A model generated the notes under the pieces. The model did not search any database and was not told the DNA's origin. It saw nothing but the letters and a program-made list of their open reading frames with translations. Positions 1-7,326 of a DNA stretch of 42,454 nucleotides are shown in pieces. Source of the stretch: Frankiaceae bacterium (GTDB lineage Bacteria; Actinomycetota; Actinomycetes; JAFAQI01); contig JAVEEG010000233.1 of the NCBI GenBank assembly GCA_030840585.1, forward strand, positions 1-42,454, given 5' to 3'. Every line of letters begins with the position of its first letter. Within the stretch, counting starts at the first letter, position 1. A program made the position numbers and the translations under genes.

Positions 1-367
1 CGCAGAGCGCGGCGTAGGCGGCCAGGTTGGCGCTGGCGCCGGAGTGCGGCTGCAGGTTGGCGTGCAGCTCGCCGGAGTCCGGCGTCGTGAACAGTTCCTT
101 CGCCCGGGCGATGCCGATCACCTCGGCCCGGTCGACGACCTCGCAGCCGCCGTAGTAACGCTTGCCGGGGTAGCCCTCGGCGTACTTGTTCGACAGCGTC
201 GAGCCGAGGGCGGCGAGGACGGCGGGCGAGGTGAAGTTCTCGCTGGCGATGAGCTGCAGCCCGCCGCGGAGGCGGTCGAGTTCGTCGAGTACGACGCCGG
301 CGATGTCCGGGTCTTCGGCTTGCAGCGCGGCGAAGTCTGGCCCCCAGAACGGTGTCGCGTCGGTCAT
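1..367 (-). CDS. glyA: Serine hydroxymethyltransferase, N-terminal part (truncated by window edge)
   Basis: Manual reverse-strand translation from ATG at 367: [88 protein letters not shown] and [15 protein letters not shown] are SHMT signatures. Confidence 0.95.
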   Translation of the reverse strand, partial: MTDATPFWGPDFAALQAEDPDIAGVVLDELDRLRGGLQLIASENFTSPAVLAALGSTLSNKYAEGYPGKRYYGGCEVVDRAEVIGIARAKELFTTPDSGELHANLQPHSGASANLAAYAALC

Positions 368-371
368 GCGG

Positions 372-1004
372 TCACTGTAGTGCGCGGGCCCACTCATCCT
401 GCGGGATCGCGCCCTCGCGCAGCACGCGCGGCGCGTCTCCGGTCAGGTCGATGATCGTCGACGGCGTCGGCTCGTCGCGGGAGCCGCCGTCGAGGTACAC
501 GCTCACGCTCGCGCCGAGCTGTAACCGCGCGTCGAGCATCGTGGTCGCGGGCGGGTGGCCGGACCGGTTCGCGCTGGACACGCCAAGCGGGCCGGTCTGG
601 GTGATCAACTCCAGCGCGAGGGCGTCGTCGGGCATCCGTACGGCGACCGTGCCGAGGCTGTCGCCGAGATCCCAGGCGAGGTGCGCGGTGTGCTTGAGCA
701 CCAGGGTGAGTGCGCCGGGCCAAAAGCTCTGGATGAGTTGCTTCGCGGTTTCCGGGACGGTGTCCACCAGCGCGTGCAGCATGTCCTGATTCGCGACGAG
801 GACAGGCACCGGCATGTCCCGGCCGCGGCCCTTGGCATTGAGAAGTGCGGCGATCGCGGTGGGGCTGAACGCGTCCGTGGCGACGCCGTAGACGGTGTCG
901 GTGGGGAGTACGGCGAGTTCACCGCGGCGAATGGCGGCGGCGGCTGCGCTGATGCCGTCGCTGCGTTCAGCGTTGTCGGTGGTGCAGTCGAAGACTTCGC
1001 TCAT
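372..1004 (-). CDS. L-threonylcarbamoyladenylate synthase (Sua5/YrdC/YwlC)
   Basis: 210-aa ORF with [29 protein letters not shown] and [15 protein letters not shown] motifs; overlaps prmC by 4 nt. Confidence 0.93.
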   Translation of the reverse strand: MSEVFDCTTDNAERSDGISAAAAAIRRGELAVLPTDTVYGVATDAFSPTAIAALLNAKGRGRDMPVPVLVANQDMLHALVDTVPETAKQLIQSFWPGALTLVLKHTAHLAWDLGDSLGTVAVRMPDDALALELITQTGPLGVSSANRSGHPPATTMLDARLQLGASVSVYLDGGSRDEPTPSTIIDLTGDAPRVLREGAIPQDEWARALQ

Positions 1005-1813
1005 CGTGTTTTCCGGGCGGTGGTGAAGCGCGGCCGCTGGGTCAGGTCGAGGTGATCTTCGATCTCGTCCCAGCCGCCTTTTGTCTCGAGGAGATTCGGG
1101 ACTGCGTCGCCTTGGCGGTCGGAGTGCTCGACGGCGACGAAACCGTTTGGCTTCAACAGTCTCGCAGCGGTGGCGACGACCACCCGGATCACGTCAAGGC
1201 CGTCCTCTCCGGCGAACAGCGCATCCTGCGGATCGTGATCCCGTACCTCCGGATCGACGAGGTCGCGCTCGCTCTCCGCGACGTACGGCGGGTTCGACGC
1301 GACGACATCGACGGTGCCGTCGAGTTCAGGTAATGCGTCGGCGGCATCGGCGTGATGGAGGTGGACGCGATCGTTGCCCTCGGGCCGGTTGCGCCGGAGC
1401 CAGCCGAACGCGTCGTCGCTGCGTTCTACGAGGTGGACGACGGCGGTCGGATGCTCGTGCGCGACGGCGAAGCCGATCGTGCCGGCGCCGGCGCACAGGT
1501 CTACGACCAAGGGTCGTTCTTTATCGGCGATCGCGGCGAGGACGGCGTCGACGAGTACCTCGGTTTCGGGTCGCGGCACGAAGACGCCGGGGCCGACGTC
1601 GAGGTCGAGGTAGCGGAAGCCGGTCGAGCCGACGAGGTGTTGCAACGGGACGCGTTCGGCCCGCCGGCTGACGAGGTCGGTGAAGTCAGCGCCGGTCTCG
1701 GCGGCATGCCGGGCGAGTGCGCGCGCGTCGTGTTCGGCGCTGTCGACGCCGGCCGCGCGCAGGGTGTCGATCGCCGTTCTGATGTCTTGCTGGGTCACTG
1801 CGTCTGGGGTCAC
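1001..1813 (-). CDS. prmC: Peptide chain release factor N5-glutamine methyltransferase
   Basis: [18 protein letters not shown] motif and SNPPY catalytic motif; GTG start overlaps prfA stop (GTGA). The longer 710-aa ORF is a spurious upstream extension. Confidence 0.9.
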   Translation of the reverse strand: MTPDAVTQQDIRTAIDTLRAAGVDSAEHDARALARHAAETGADFTDLVSRRAERVPLQHLVGSTGFRYLDLDVGPGVFVPRPETEVLVDAVLAAIADKERPLVVDLCAGAGTIGFAVAHEHPTAVVHLVERSDDAFGWLRRNRPEGNDRVHLHHADAADALPELDGTVDVVASNPPYVAESERDLVDPEVRDHDPQDALFAGEDGLDVIRVVVATAARLLKPNGFVAVEHSDRQGDAVPNLLETKGGWDEIEDHLDLTQRPRFTTARKTR

Positions 1814-2871
1814 TGCGTTGCTCCGCTGAGCAGCGCGGTCGTCTCGGCGTCGACCAGCGCACCGATCACGGCGTCGAGATCGCCGTCGAGAACCTGGTCG
1901 AGGTTGTAGGCCTTGAAGTTGACCCGATGATCGGAGATGCGGTTCTCCGGGAAGTTGTAGGTGCGGATGCGCTCGCTTCGGTCGACGGTGCGGATCTGCG
2001 AGCGGCGAGCGGCGGAGGCTTCGGCGTCGGCCTCGGCCTGGGCGGCTGCGAGCAGCCGGGCGCGCATGATTCGCATGGCGGATTCTTTGTTCTGCAGCTG
2101 GGATTTCTCGTTCTGGCAGGACACGACGATGCCGGTGGGGACGTGGGTGATCCGGACAGCGGAGTCGGTGGTATTGACGCTCTGCCCGCCGGGGCCGCTG
2201 GACCGGAACACGTCGATGCGCAGGTCGTTGGGGTCGATGTCGACCTCGACCTCTTCGGCCTCGGGGAAGACGAGTACGCCGGCGGCGCTGGTGTGAATGC
2301 GGCCCTGCGACTCGGTCACGGGGACGCGCTGGACGCGGTGGACGCCGCCCTCGAACTTGAGCCGGCTCCAGGGCGCCGGCTCGTGCCGGCCGCGGACGGC
2401 GATGGTGGCGTCTTTGTAGCCGCCGAGGTCGGACTCGGTGGCGTCGAGGACCTCGGTCTTCCAGCCCTGGCGTTCGGCGTAGCGGAGGTACATGCGGAGT
2501 AAGTCGCCGGCGAACAATGCCGATTCGTCGCCGCCCTCGCCGGCCTTGACCTCGAGGATGACGTCCTTGTCGTCGTTGGGATCCTTGGGCAGCAGCAGCA
2601 GGCGCAGCCGGTCTTCGAACTCGGTTTTCTGTGCTTCGAGGTTCGGGATCTCGTCCCGGAAGGACGCGTCGTCGGCGCCGAGTTCGCGGGCGGCGGCGAG
2701 GTCGCCGATGATGCGCTGCCATTCGGTGTGCGCGGCGACGACAGGGCCGAGTTCGGCGTAACGGCGGCCGAGGGTGCGGGCCTTGCCCTGGTCGGCGTGG
2801 ATGGCGGGGTCGGCGAGCTGTCGCTCGAGCTCGGCGTGCTCGGCGATCAGGTCGTCCAACTGGTCGAACAT
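1810..2871 (-). CDS. prfA: Peptide chain release factor 1
   Basis: [21 protein letters not shown] (GGQ motif); start chosen at [19 protein letters not shown]. Confidence 0.96.
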   Translation of the reverse strand: MFDQLDDLIAEHAELERQLADPAIHADQGKARTLGRRYAELGPVVAAHTEWQRIIGDLAAARELGADDASFRDEIPNLEAQKTEFEDRLRLLLLPKDPNDDKDVILEVKAGEGGDESALFAGDLLRMYLRYAERQGWKTEVLDATESDLGGYKDATIAVRGRHEPAPWSRLKFEGGVHRVQRVPVTESQGRIHTSAAGVLVFPEAEEVEVDIDPNDLRIDVFRSSGPGGQSVNTTDSAVRITHVPTGIVVSCQNEKSQLQNKESAMRIMRARLLAAAQAEADAEASAARRSQIRTVDRSERIRTYNFPENRISDHRVNFKAYNLDQVLDGDLDAVIGALVDAETTALLSGATQ

Positions 2872-2955
2872 CGGTTGTTCCTTCGTTGCCGGGGTCCCGG
2901 ACATGACAACGGCGCCGACCCCGTTGTCTTTCGTGGGGTCGGCGCCGCGGTGGAG

Positions 2956-3177
2956 CTACTTGTCCTTGTTGCCCTTCTTCGCGTAGCGCTGCTCGAAGCG
3001 GGCGACGCGGCCACCGGTGTCGAGAATCTTCTGCTTGCCGGTGTAGAAGGGGTGGCACTGGGCGCAGACGTCGGCGTGGATGACGCCGTTCTTCGCGGTG
3101 CTGCGGGTGCTGAACGTGTTGCCACACGTGCAAGTCACGGTGGTCTCGACGTACTCGGGGTGGATGTCGGGCTTCAC
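2956..3177 (-). CDS. rpmE: 50S ribosomal protein L31, zinc-binding type
   Basis: [65 protein letters not shown]; Cys pairs typical of zinc-binding L31. Confidence 0.97.
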   Translation of the reverse strand: MKPDIHPEYVETTVTCTCGNTFSTRSTAKNGVIHADVCAQCHPFYTGKQKILDTGGRVARFEQRYAKKGNKDK

Positions 3178-3408
3178 GGCTGCTCCTGTCTCATGCGGTC
3201 GCCGGGTCGGTGCGCGCTGGTGCGTGACCGGGAACCGGAACCTGTTGCCAGTGTGCCAGAAGCAGAACGTCCGTGGCGAACTCCCGATTCCCAGGTCGAT
3301 CGGCCGAGCGCAGGGTGGCGCCCACTCCAGCTGCTACGGGTCGGAGCGTCGGCGTAGGAGTGATGTACGCGGCCGGCACCCCCCAGGTCCGTAGCGGCGG
3401 AGCGGTAA

Positions 3409-3618
3409 TCAGACAGTCGCCCACCACAAGTCCTGGACGGAGAAGGCGCACCGATCGAACTGGCTCTGGGGCAGCGTGACTCTGAGCGCCTCCGCCGTCG
3501 GGTCGTCGATTGCATGCTGTCTCGCCTCGAAGTCGTCGACTGCGACGAGCTCGACGTCGCCGTCGGACTCGATGTAGGCCAACAGTGATTCGCGGACAAT
3601 GACTAGCGGGAGATCCAT
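3409..3618 (-). CDS. Small hypothetical protein, candidate immunity protein
   Basis: MDLPLVIVRESLLAYIESDGDVELVAVDDFEARQHAIDDPTAEALRVTLPQSQFDRCAFSVQDLWWATV; co-oriented with the immunity-like array. Confidence 0.5.
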   Translation of the reverse strand: MDLPLVIVRESLLAYIESDGDVELVAVDDFEARQHAIDDPTAEALRVTLPQSQFDRCAFSVQDLWWATV

Positions 3619-3888
3619 AGAGACCAACGCTCCAAGGCCCCAACCAGAGTCTCGGCCCGTCCCATAGACCAGGCACTTCGCCTCGTCAGCGCAGCCTTCA
3701 GCGCCGTCGCCAAATCGGGCGCGGTCACGGTCCGTTCCCTGGGAGGTACTGAACACGGCAGTTCCGCCGGGCGGTGCCCGTCCGGCCGGCGAGCGCCATC
3801 TTCAGGCGTCCAGTACGAAGCCGCCATGTCGGGATGGAGGGGTCTCGGAGTGTTTGCGTGATGAAGTTGACAAGGGCGCGGTCCGTTG

Positions 3889-4284
3889 TCATCGCTTGCC
3901 ATCCGGCAAAGCCGCTGCACGGACCGTAGCTGACTCGTCTTCAGCGAGCGCGCGGATTACAGACTCCGGCGTCGCGCGGTTGCGGGCTACGCGCTGTCGT
4001 ACGGTCTCGTCTGAGTCCGTAGCAAGTGCACGTAGGACTTCCGTCGGTGCGTTTCGCCTCGACGCAACTGTCCACCGCACTTCGGGGTCCGGGTCGGCAG
4101 CTAACAGGGACAAGACTGTCGCCGGCACGGTCTTGTTGTGGGCCACCCAACGCCGCTGATCCGGGCGTTCCTGGATCACGGCTAGCCACACGTGTTCAGG
4201 AGCCCCCTCAGTTGCCGCGCGACGGTGCTCGGCGGGATCGTCGCTGGCCCGTAGACGAACAAACTCCTCGACTGAGTCGATCAT
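3889..4284 (-). CDS. HEAT-repeat-like protein, candidate immunity protein
   Basis: 131 aa with repeating helical units: PATVLSLLAADPDPEVRWTVASRRNAPTEVLRALATDSDETVRQRVARNRATPESVIRALAEDESATVR. Confidence 0.75.
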   Translation of the reverse strand: MIDSVEEFVRLRASDDPAEHRRAATEGAPEHVWLAVIQERPDQRRWVAHNKTVPATVLSLLAADPDPEVRWTVASRRNAPTEVLRALATDSDETVRQRVARNRATPESVIRALAEDESATVRAAALPDGKR

Positions 4285-4377
4285 CGTCCACCTCCCAAAT
4301 CACCCCGCGGACGAACTGTCCCGTCAGACCCTTGTACGTTCCGACGATGTAGTCGCGGCTAGGACCAACTACGGTAT

Positions 4378-4683
4378 TCACCCCAGGCCCTCAACGTCGT
4401 CGGCAACATCGACTGACAGGACGATCCCGTCGCGCGAGACCCGTATTGAGTCACCCTGGTAGATCTCGTGCCGGACGACCGACCTCCCGGTAGGGGTTAA
4501 GTGCATCGCGGGCAGCATCACGACCGCCAGATCTCCGACTTTGAGCGCGCACCAGGTCTCACCAGTGACATCGTCCTGCGTGAGCCCGAGGACGATCCCC
4601 TCGGAACCAACGAGTTTCAACTCTTGAGCTGGTTCGCAATCCTCAATCGTCACGATTGAGAACAACCCTGGCCACCTATGCAT
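4378..4683 (-). CDS. Candidate immunity protein (Imm31-like by recollection)
   Basis: MHRWPGLFSIVTIEDCEPAQELKLVGSEGIVLGLTQDDVTGETWCALKVGDLAVVMLPAMHLTPTGRSV; position in RHS-linked array; family name unverified. Confidence 0.6.
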   Translation of the reverse strand: MHRWPGLFSIVTIEDCEPAQELKLVGSEGIVLGLTQDDVTGETWCALKVGDLAVVMLPAMHLTPTGRSVVRHEIYQGDSIRVSRDGIVLSVDVADDVEGLG

Positions 4684-4771
4684 GTTGGAATTCGCCGGTC
4701 CGGCCTTACGGCTAGCAAGCCGTGTTGGCGCTCGGCCACCCGAATGCGAATACGGAACAAAGCGCGTGGTC

Positions 4772-5104
4772 TCAAGGCGCGGGGAAAAGGCTTGCCACGT
4801 GCGCGTAGCCGATGACCCGTAGTCCTTCGCATAGTTCGAACGTCGCGCCGACAACTACGTCTGACCACTCATCCGGATGGTGTGGCTGGATGCGCGCACG
4901 ACCGGTCGCGCCAGGTGGCAGCGCATCCGCCTCCAACAGGTACACCGTTGCATCGTTGTATGTGCGTTCACCTTTAACGTCGACGTGGCCAATCCAGAAG
5001 TTGCAGCGATAGCCAGTCCAGATTCCCGATTGACGGCCGCCCTGCTCCGGTGGCAGCAAGTCGATATCCGCCTCAATAAACGCGGCCAGCGGCAACCCCG
5101 TCAC
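4772..5104 (-). CDS. EF-Tu C-terminal-barrel-like small protein, candidate immunity protein
   Basis: VTGLPLAAFIEADIDLLPPEQGGRQSGIWTGYRCNFWIG...GATGRARIQPHHPDEWSDVVVGATFELCEGLRVIGYAHV; GTG start overlaps stop of the upstream ORF (GTGA). Confidence 0.6.
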   Translation of the reverse strand: MTGLPLAAFIEADIDLLPPEQGGRQSGIWTGYRCNFWIGHVDVKGERTYNDATVYLLEADALPPGATGRARIQPHHPDEWSDVVVGATFELCEGLRVIGYAHVASLFPAP

Positions 5105-5313
5105 GGCTTCGGCACCCACGGCACGTGGTCCCAGACGCTCGTGCAGGCCATGTAGAACCCACGACGTCGAGGGGTCCCCCGGCTTGGTCGACCGTCTTCT
5201 GGCCAGAAGGGCGCGAACCCTGTCGGGAGTTCGACAACTAGGTCGGAGAGCCAGGAGTCGCGCTCCGATCCGCACGCTCCCGAATGAACCGACGATCGGG
5301 GAGGCATCGTCAC
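5101..5313 (-). CDS. Small hypothetical protein coupled to the downstream EF-Tu-barrel-like ORF
   Basis: 70-aa ORF ...GSERDSWLSDLVVELPTGFAPFWPEDGRPS...; stop overlaps next start. Confidence 0.45.
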   Translation of the reverse strand: MTMPPRSSVHSGACGSERDSWLSDLVVELPTGFAPFWPEDGRPSRGTPRRRGFYMACTSVWDHVPWVPKP

Positions 5314-5361
5314 ATCTCCCAGGTAAGCCGGAGTCTGCCGGAGTGGGAACCCATCGAAAAA

Positions 5362-5586
5362 TTACGCTTCAATCACTTTGGCAGCTTGCCGGAGGCCATC
5401 GAGTAGGTCACTCAGCTCAAACTCCCATGCGACTCCCCCGCTCGCGTCAAAGATCCTCGCGCGAACGTTTCCCTCCTCGCGAAACACTTGAATCGGAATC
5501 TCAGCTTCGTCGCCTGAAGTCGCGTGCAGTTCGGCCACCGGGCCCTCGCGATCAGGCGGGAATGCCTTGAAGATCTGGAACGTCAT
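5362..5586 (-). CDS. Candidate cognate immunity protein of the orphan RHS-tip toxin
   Basis: MTFQIFKAFPPDREGPVAELHATSGDEAEIPIQVFREEGNVRARIFDASGGVAWEFELSDLLDGLRQAAKVIEA; ATG overlaps TGA of the toxin tip (ATGA). Confidence 0.7.
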   Translation of the reverse strand: MTFQIFKAFPPDREGPVAELHATSGDEAEIPIQVFREEGNVRARIFDASGGVAWEFELSDLLDGLRQAAKVIEA

Positions 5587-6017
5587 GGCGTCATCCATCC
5601 GAAGTATTGGAATGTCCCGTCGGGTCCGAAGACTGCCCCAATGCCATTCGGCGACACGAACCGAAGACCGCCGGCGAAATTTCCCTTTGTCAACACCTGC
5701 ATCGTTGTTCCGGGGTTGGTGAGGATCTCGTCCAACGCTGCCTGGCCAGCCTCGTTGGTACAGGTGATGCAGCGGATCCACGACAACGTCGTCGATGGAC
5801 CACCGACGGTCCAGCTGATCTGCTGCCCGACCGCGTCATAGGCATACATGTTCGTGGTGCCGTGCACCTCGCGTTCGGCGTGCGAGTCCCGAATTCTTAC
5901 GACGGCAAGGAACCCCGGTGCTTCAGCCATAAGTCGTTTCCCGTCGTCCGGCGTCCGCAGCTCGGACGAGGGCGGACGAGCGTCCTCGTGCACGACTCGC
6001 GTTCTTTGACTACGCAA
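5583..6017 (-). pseudogene. Displaced RHS-core fragment fused to a different C-terminal toxin tip
   Basis: GTTNMYAYDAVGQQISWTVGGPSTTLSW matches GTTNTYAYDADGQQISRTIGGAVTTLSW of the full-length RHS; followed by EAGQAALDEILTNPGTTMQVLTKGNFAGGLRFVSPNGIGAVFGPDGTFQYFGWMTP. Confidence 0.75.
5756..5864. repeat. Partial duplicate of RHS-core DNA (partner copy 8569-8678)
   Basis: tggtacaggtgatgcagcggatcc-acgacaacgtcgtc...tgctgcccgaccgcgtcataggcatacatgttcgt aligns with the copy at 8569 with a 1-nt deletion (gatccc to gatcc). Confidence 0.8.
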
Positions 6018-6384
6018 TCTCGGGTATCGGCATGGAAGAAACTACGCAACCAACCAGCCACGATGTATCCGTCGAGCCAAAAAAAGTAAGCCATCAGGTT
6101 GTCGCGTTCTCGGACGGCGACGACCACTGGATCAACCGAAGCCTCGGCTTTGAGTCGAGCGACGAAGTCTTCTGTCCCGAGCGGGAAGGGAACGATTTCA
6201 GCTCGTCGCTTGAGTCGTCGCGTGTATGTACGGAGCAGCTGCGCGCGCTCGACAGCACCGCCGAGCAGTATTTCACACGTCGCCTAGTTGTGCGAGTGCC
6301 TCCAGCGCGCGTTTACGGCATGTCGGGTCGGTGCGTTGGTCGTTCGCTGCGCGGCGCAGGTGAGTGGGCGTGAGGGCGGTCTGC

Positions 6385-6730
6385 TCACCGGGTTCCACGG
6401 AAACCCCACAACTTCCCGAACTCCCAAGCGTCAAAGACACGGGCACCCGACGTTGAATCGGATTCGTACAGCAATAGTGGCACCGAGGGGTGGACCGCCA
6501 TCAGCAGCCGTGGATCGCTCATGCTCAGGGGCCCCAGATCCTGTAGGAGCGTCTGGTAATGATCACCGGTATAGAACGCGAACCGTCACTACCCAAGACG
6601 ACAGGCCCGGGCCCACGATGCCCTTCACGTTTGGGGCGACGTCAATCCATCATGAGCGCGGGGGCGCCACCAGGAGCGATGTCGCCAGGGAGGTAGATCG
6701 TGGCGGCATCGCTCTGCCGGTCAAGGTGTT
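6385..6730 (-). pseudogene. Decayed immunity-like gene
   Basis: Coherent protein only across several frames by hand translation: DAATIYLPGDIAPGGAPALMMD / WIDVAPNVKGIVGPG / PVVLGSDGS / RFAFYTGDHYQTLLQDLGPLSMSDPRLLMAVHPSVPLLLYESDSTSGARVFDAWEFGKLWGFRGTR*. Confidence 0.5.
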
Positions 6731-7135
6731 CCTCGTGGCGGCCAGCCCTGCCAGCCGTAGTGGTTTCGCCAGGCGCGGGACCGACCTGAACGACCAGCCG
6801 CGGTGACCCGTGACCACTCCCTGGCCGCCCTCGACAATGATGTCGTAGCGACCAGTCGAAACCTCGTTCACAAATGCGGCCGCGCCGTCGGCTTGCCGCG
6901 TGACGCGCCCGAACCTGGCGGCCGCGATGGACTCTTCGTCGAAGCGTGTTCGGGTCAGGCGCTCAGCCCATGGATGGTTGCCCGTTCCCCGGCGACAGCG
7001 AGTCCGCCTTCGCGGCGATCACGAAATACGCCGTCGTAGCGACAGATCGCGTCCCGGCATCGGCTTCGACGTGGGCGCCACCCCGAATATGAGAGACCCG
7101 ACGACGGCGAGCAGCAGAAGTATGTGGCGTCGCAT
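6721..7135 (-). pseudogene. Frameshifted orphan paralogue of the main RHS toxin tip with an N-terminal hydrophobic segment
   Basis: MRRHILLLLAVVGSLIFGVAP start; then, in shifted frames, WAERLTRTRFDEESIAAARFGRVTRQADGAAAFVNEVSTGRYDIIVEGGQGVVTGHRGWS and NHYGWQGWPPRGTP*, matching LTSDQILAVRSGGEVWSQADGAVVRILQNSAGRYDVVIDGDRGLITTF...LASNYGWTP*. Confidence 0.6.
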
Positions 7136-7140
7136 ACTCG

Positions 7141-7326
7141 CTACTCGTCGTCCAATATGGGGTGGTGCGGCACTTCCGGGCGCAGTCGCTCGATCAAGCA
7201 CTTGCCGTGGCAATAGAGCGTCTGCGATTCCTCGGGTTCGGTCGGCGGATACACAACAAGCGTCGTCGTACGTGCTGGCTCCAGCGCTCTGCCACAGAAG
7301 CAGCACATCGACGTGGGCGCGCTCAC
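7141..7326 (-). CDS. Small zinc-ribbon-like protein, candidate cognate immunity of the full-length RHS
   Basis: (V)SAPTSMCCFCGRALEPARTTTLVVYPPTEPEESQTLYCHGKCLIERLRPEVPHHPILDDE; CxxC and CxxxC pairs; GTG overlaps RHS stop (GTGA). Confidence 0.7.
   Translation of the reverse strand: MSAPTSMCCFCGRALEPARTTTLVVYPPTEPEESQTLYCHGKCLIERLRPEVPHHPILDDE

Noticed and set aside
1001-3133. 710-aa ORF extending upstream of prmC through prfA
   Set aside because: Only the C-terminal ~270 aa is protein-like; the rest is Arg/Pro/His-rich antisense-frame sequence over prfA
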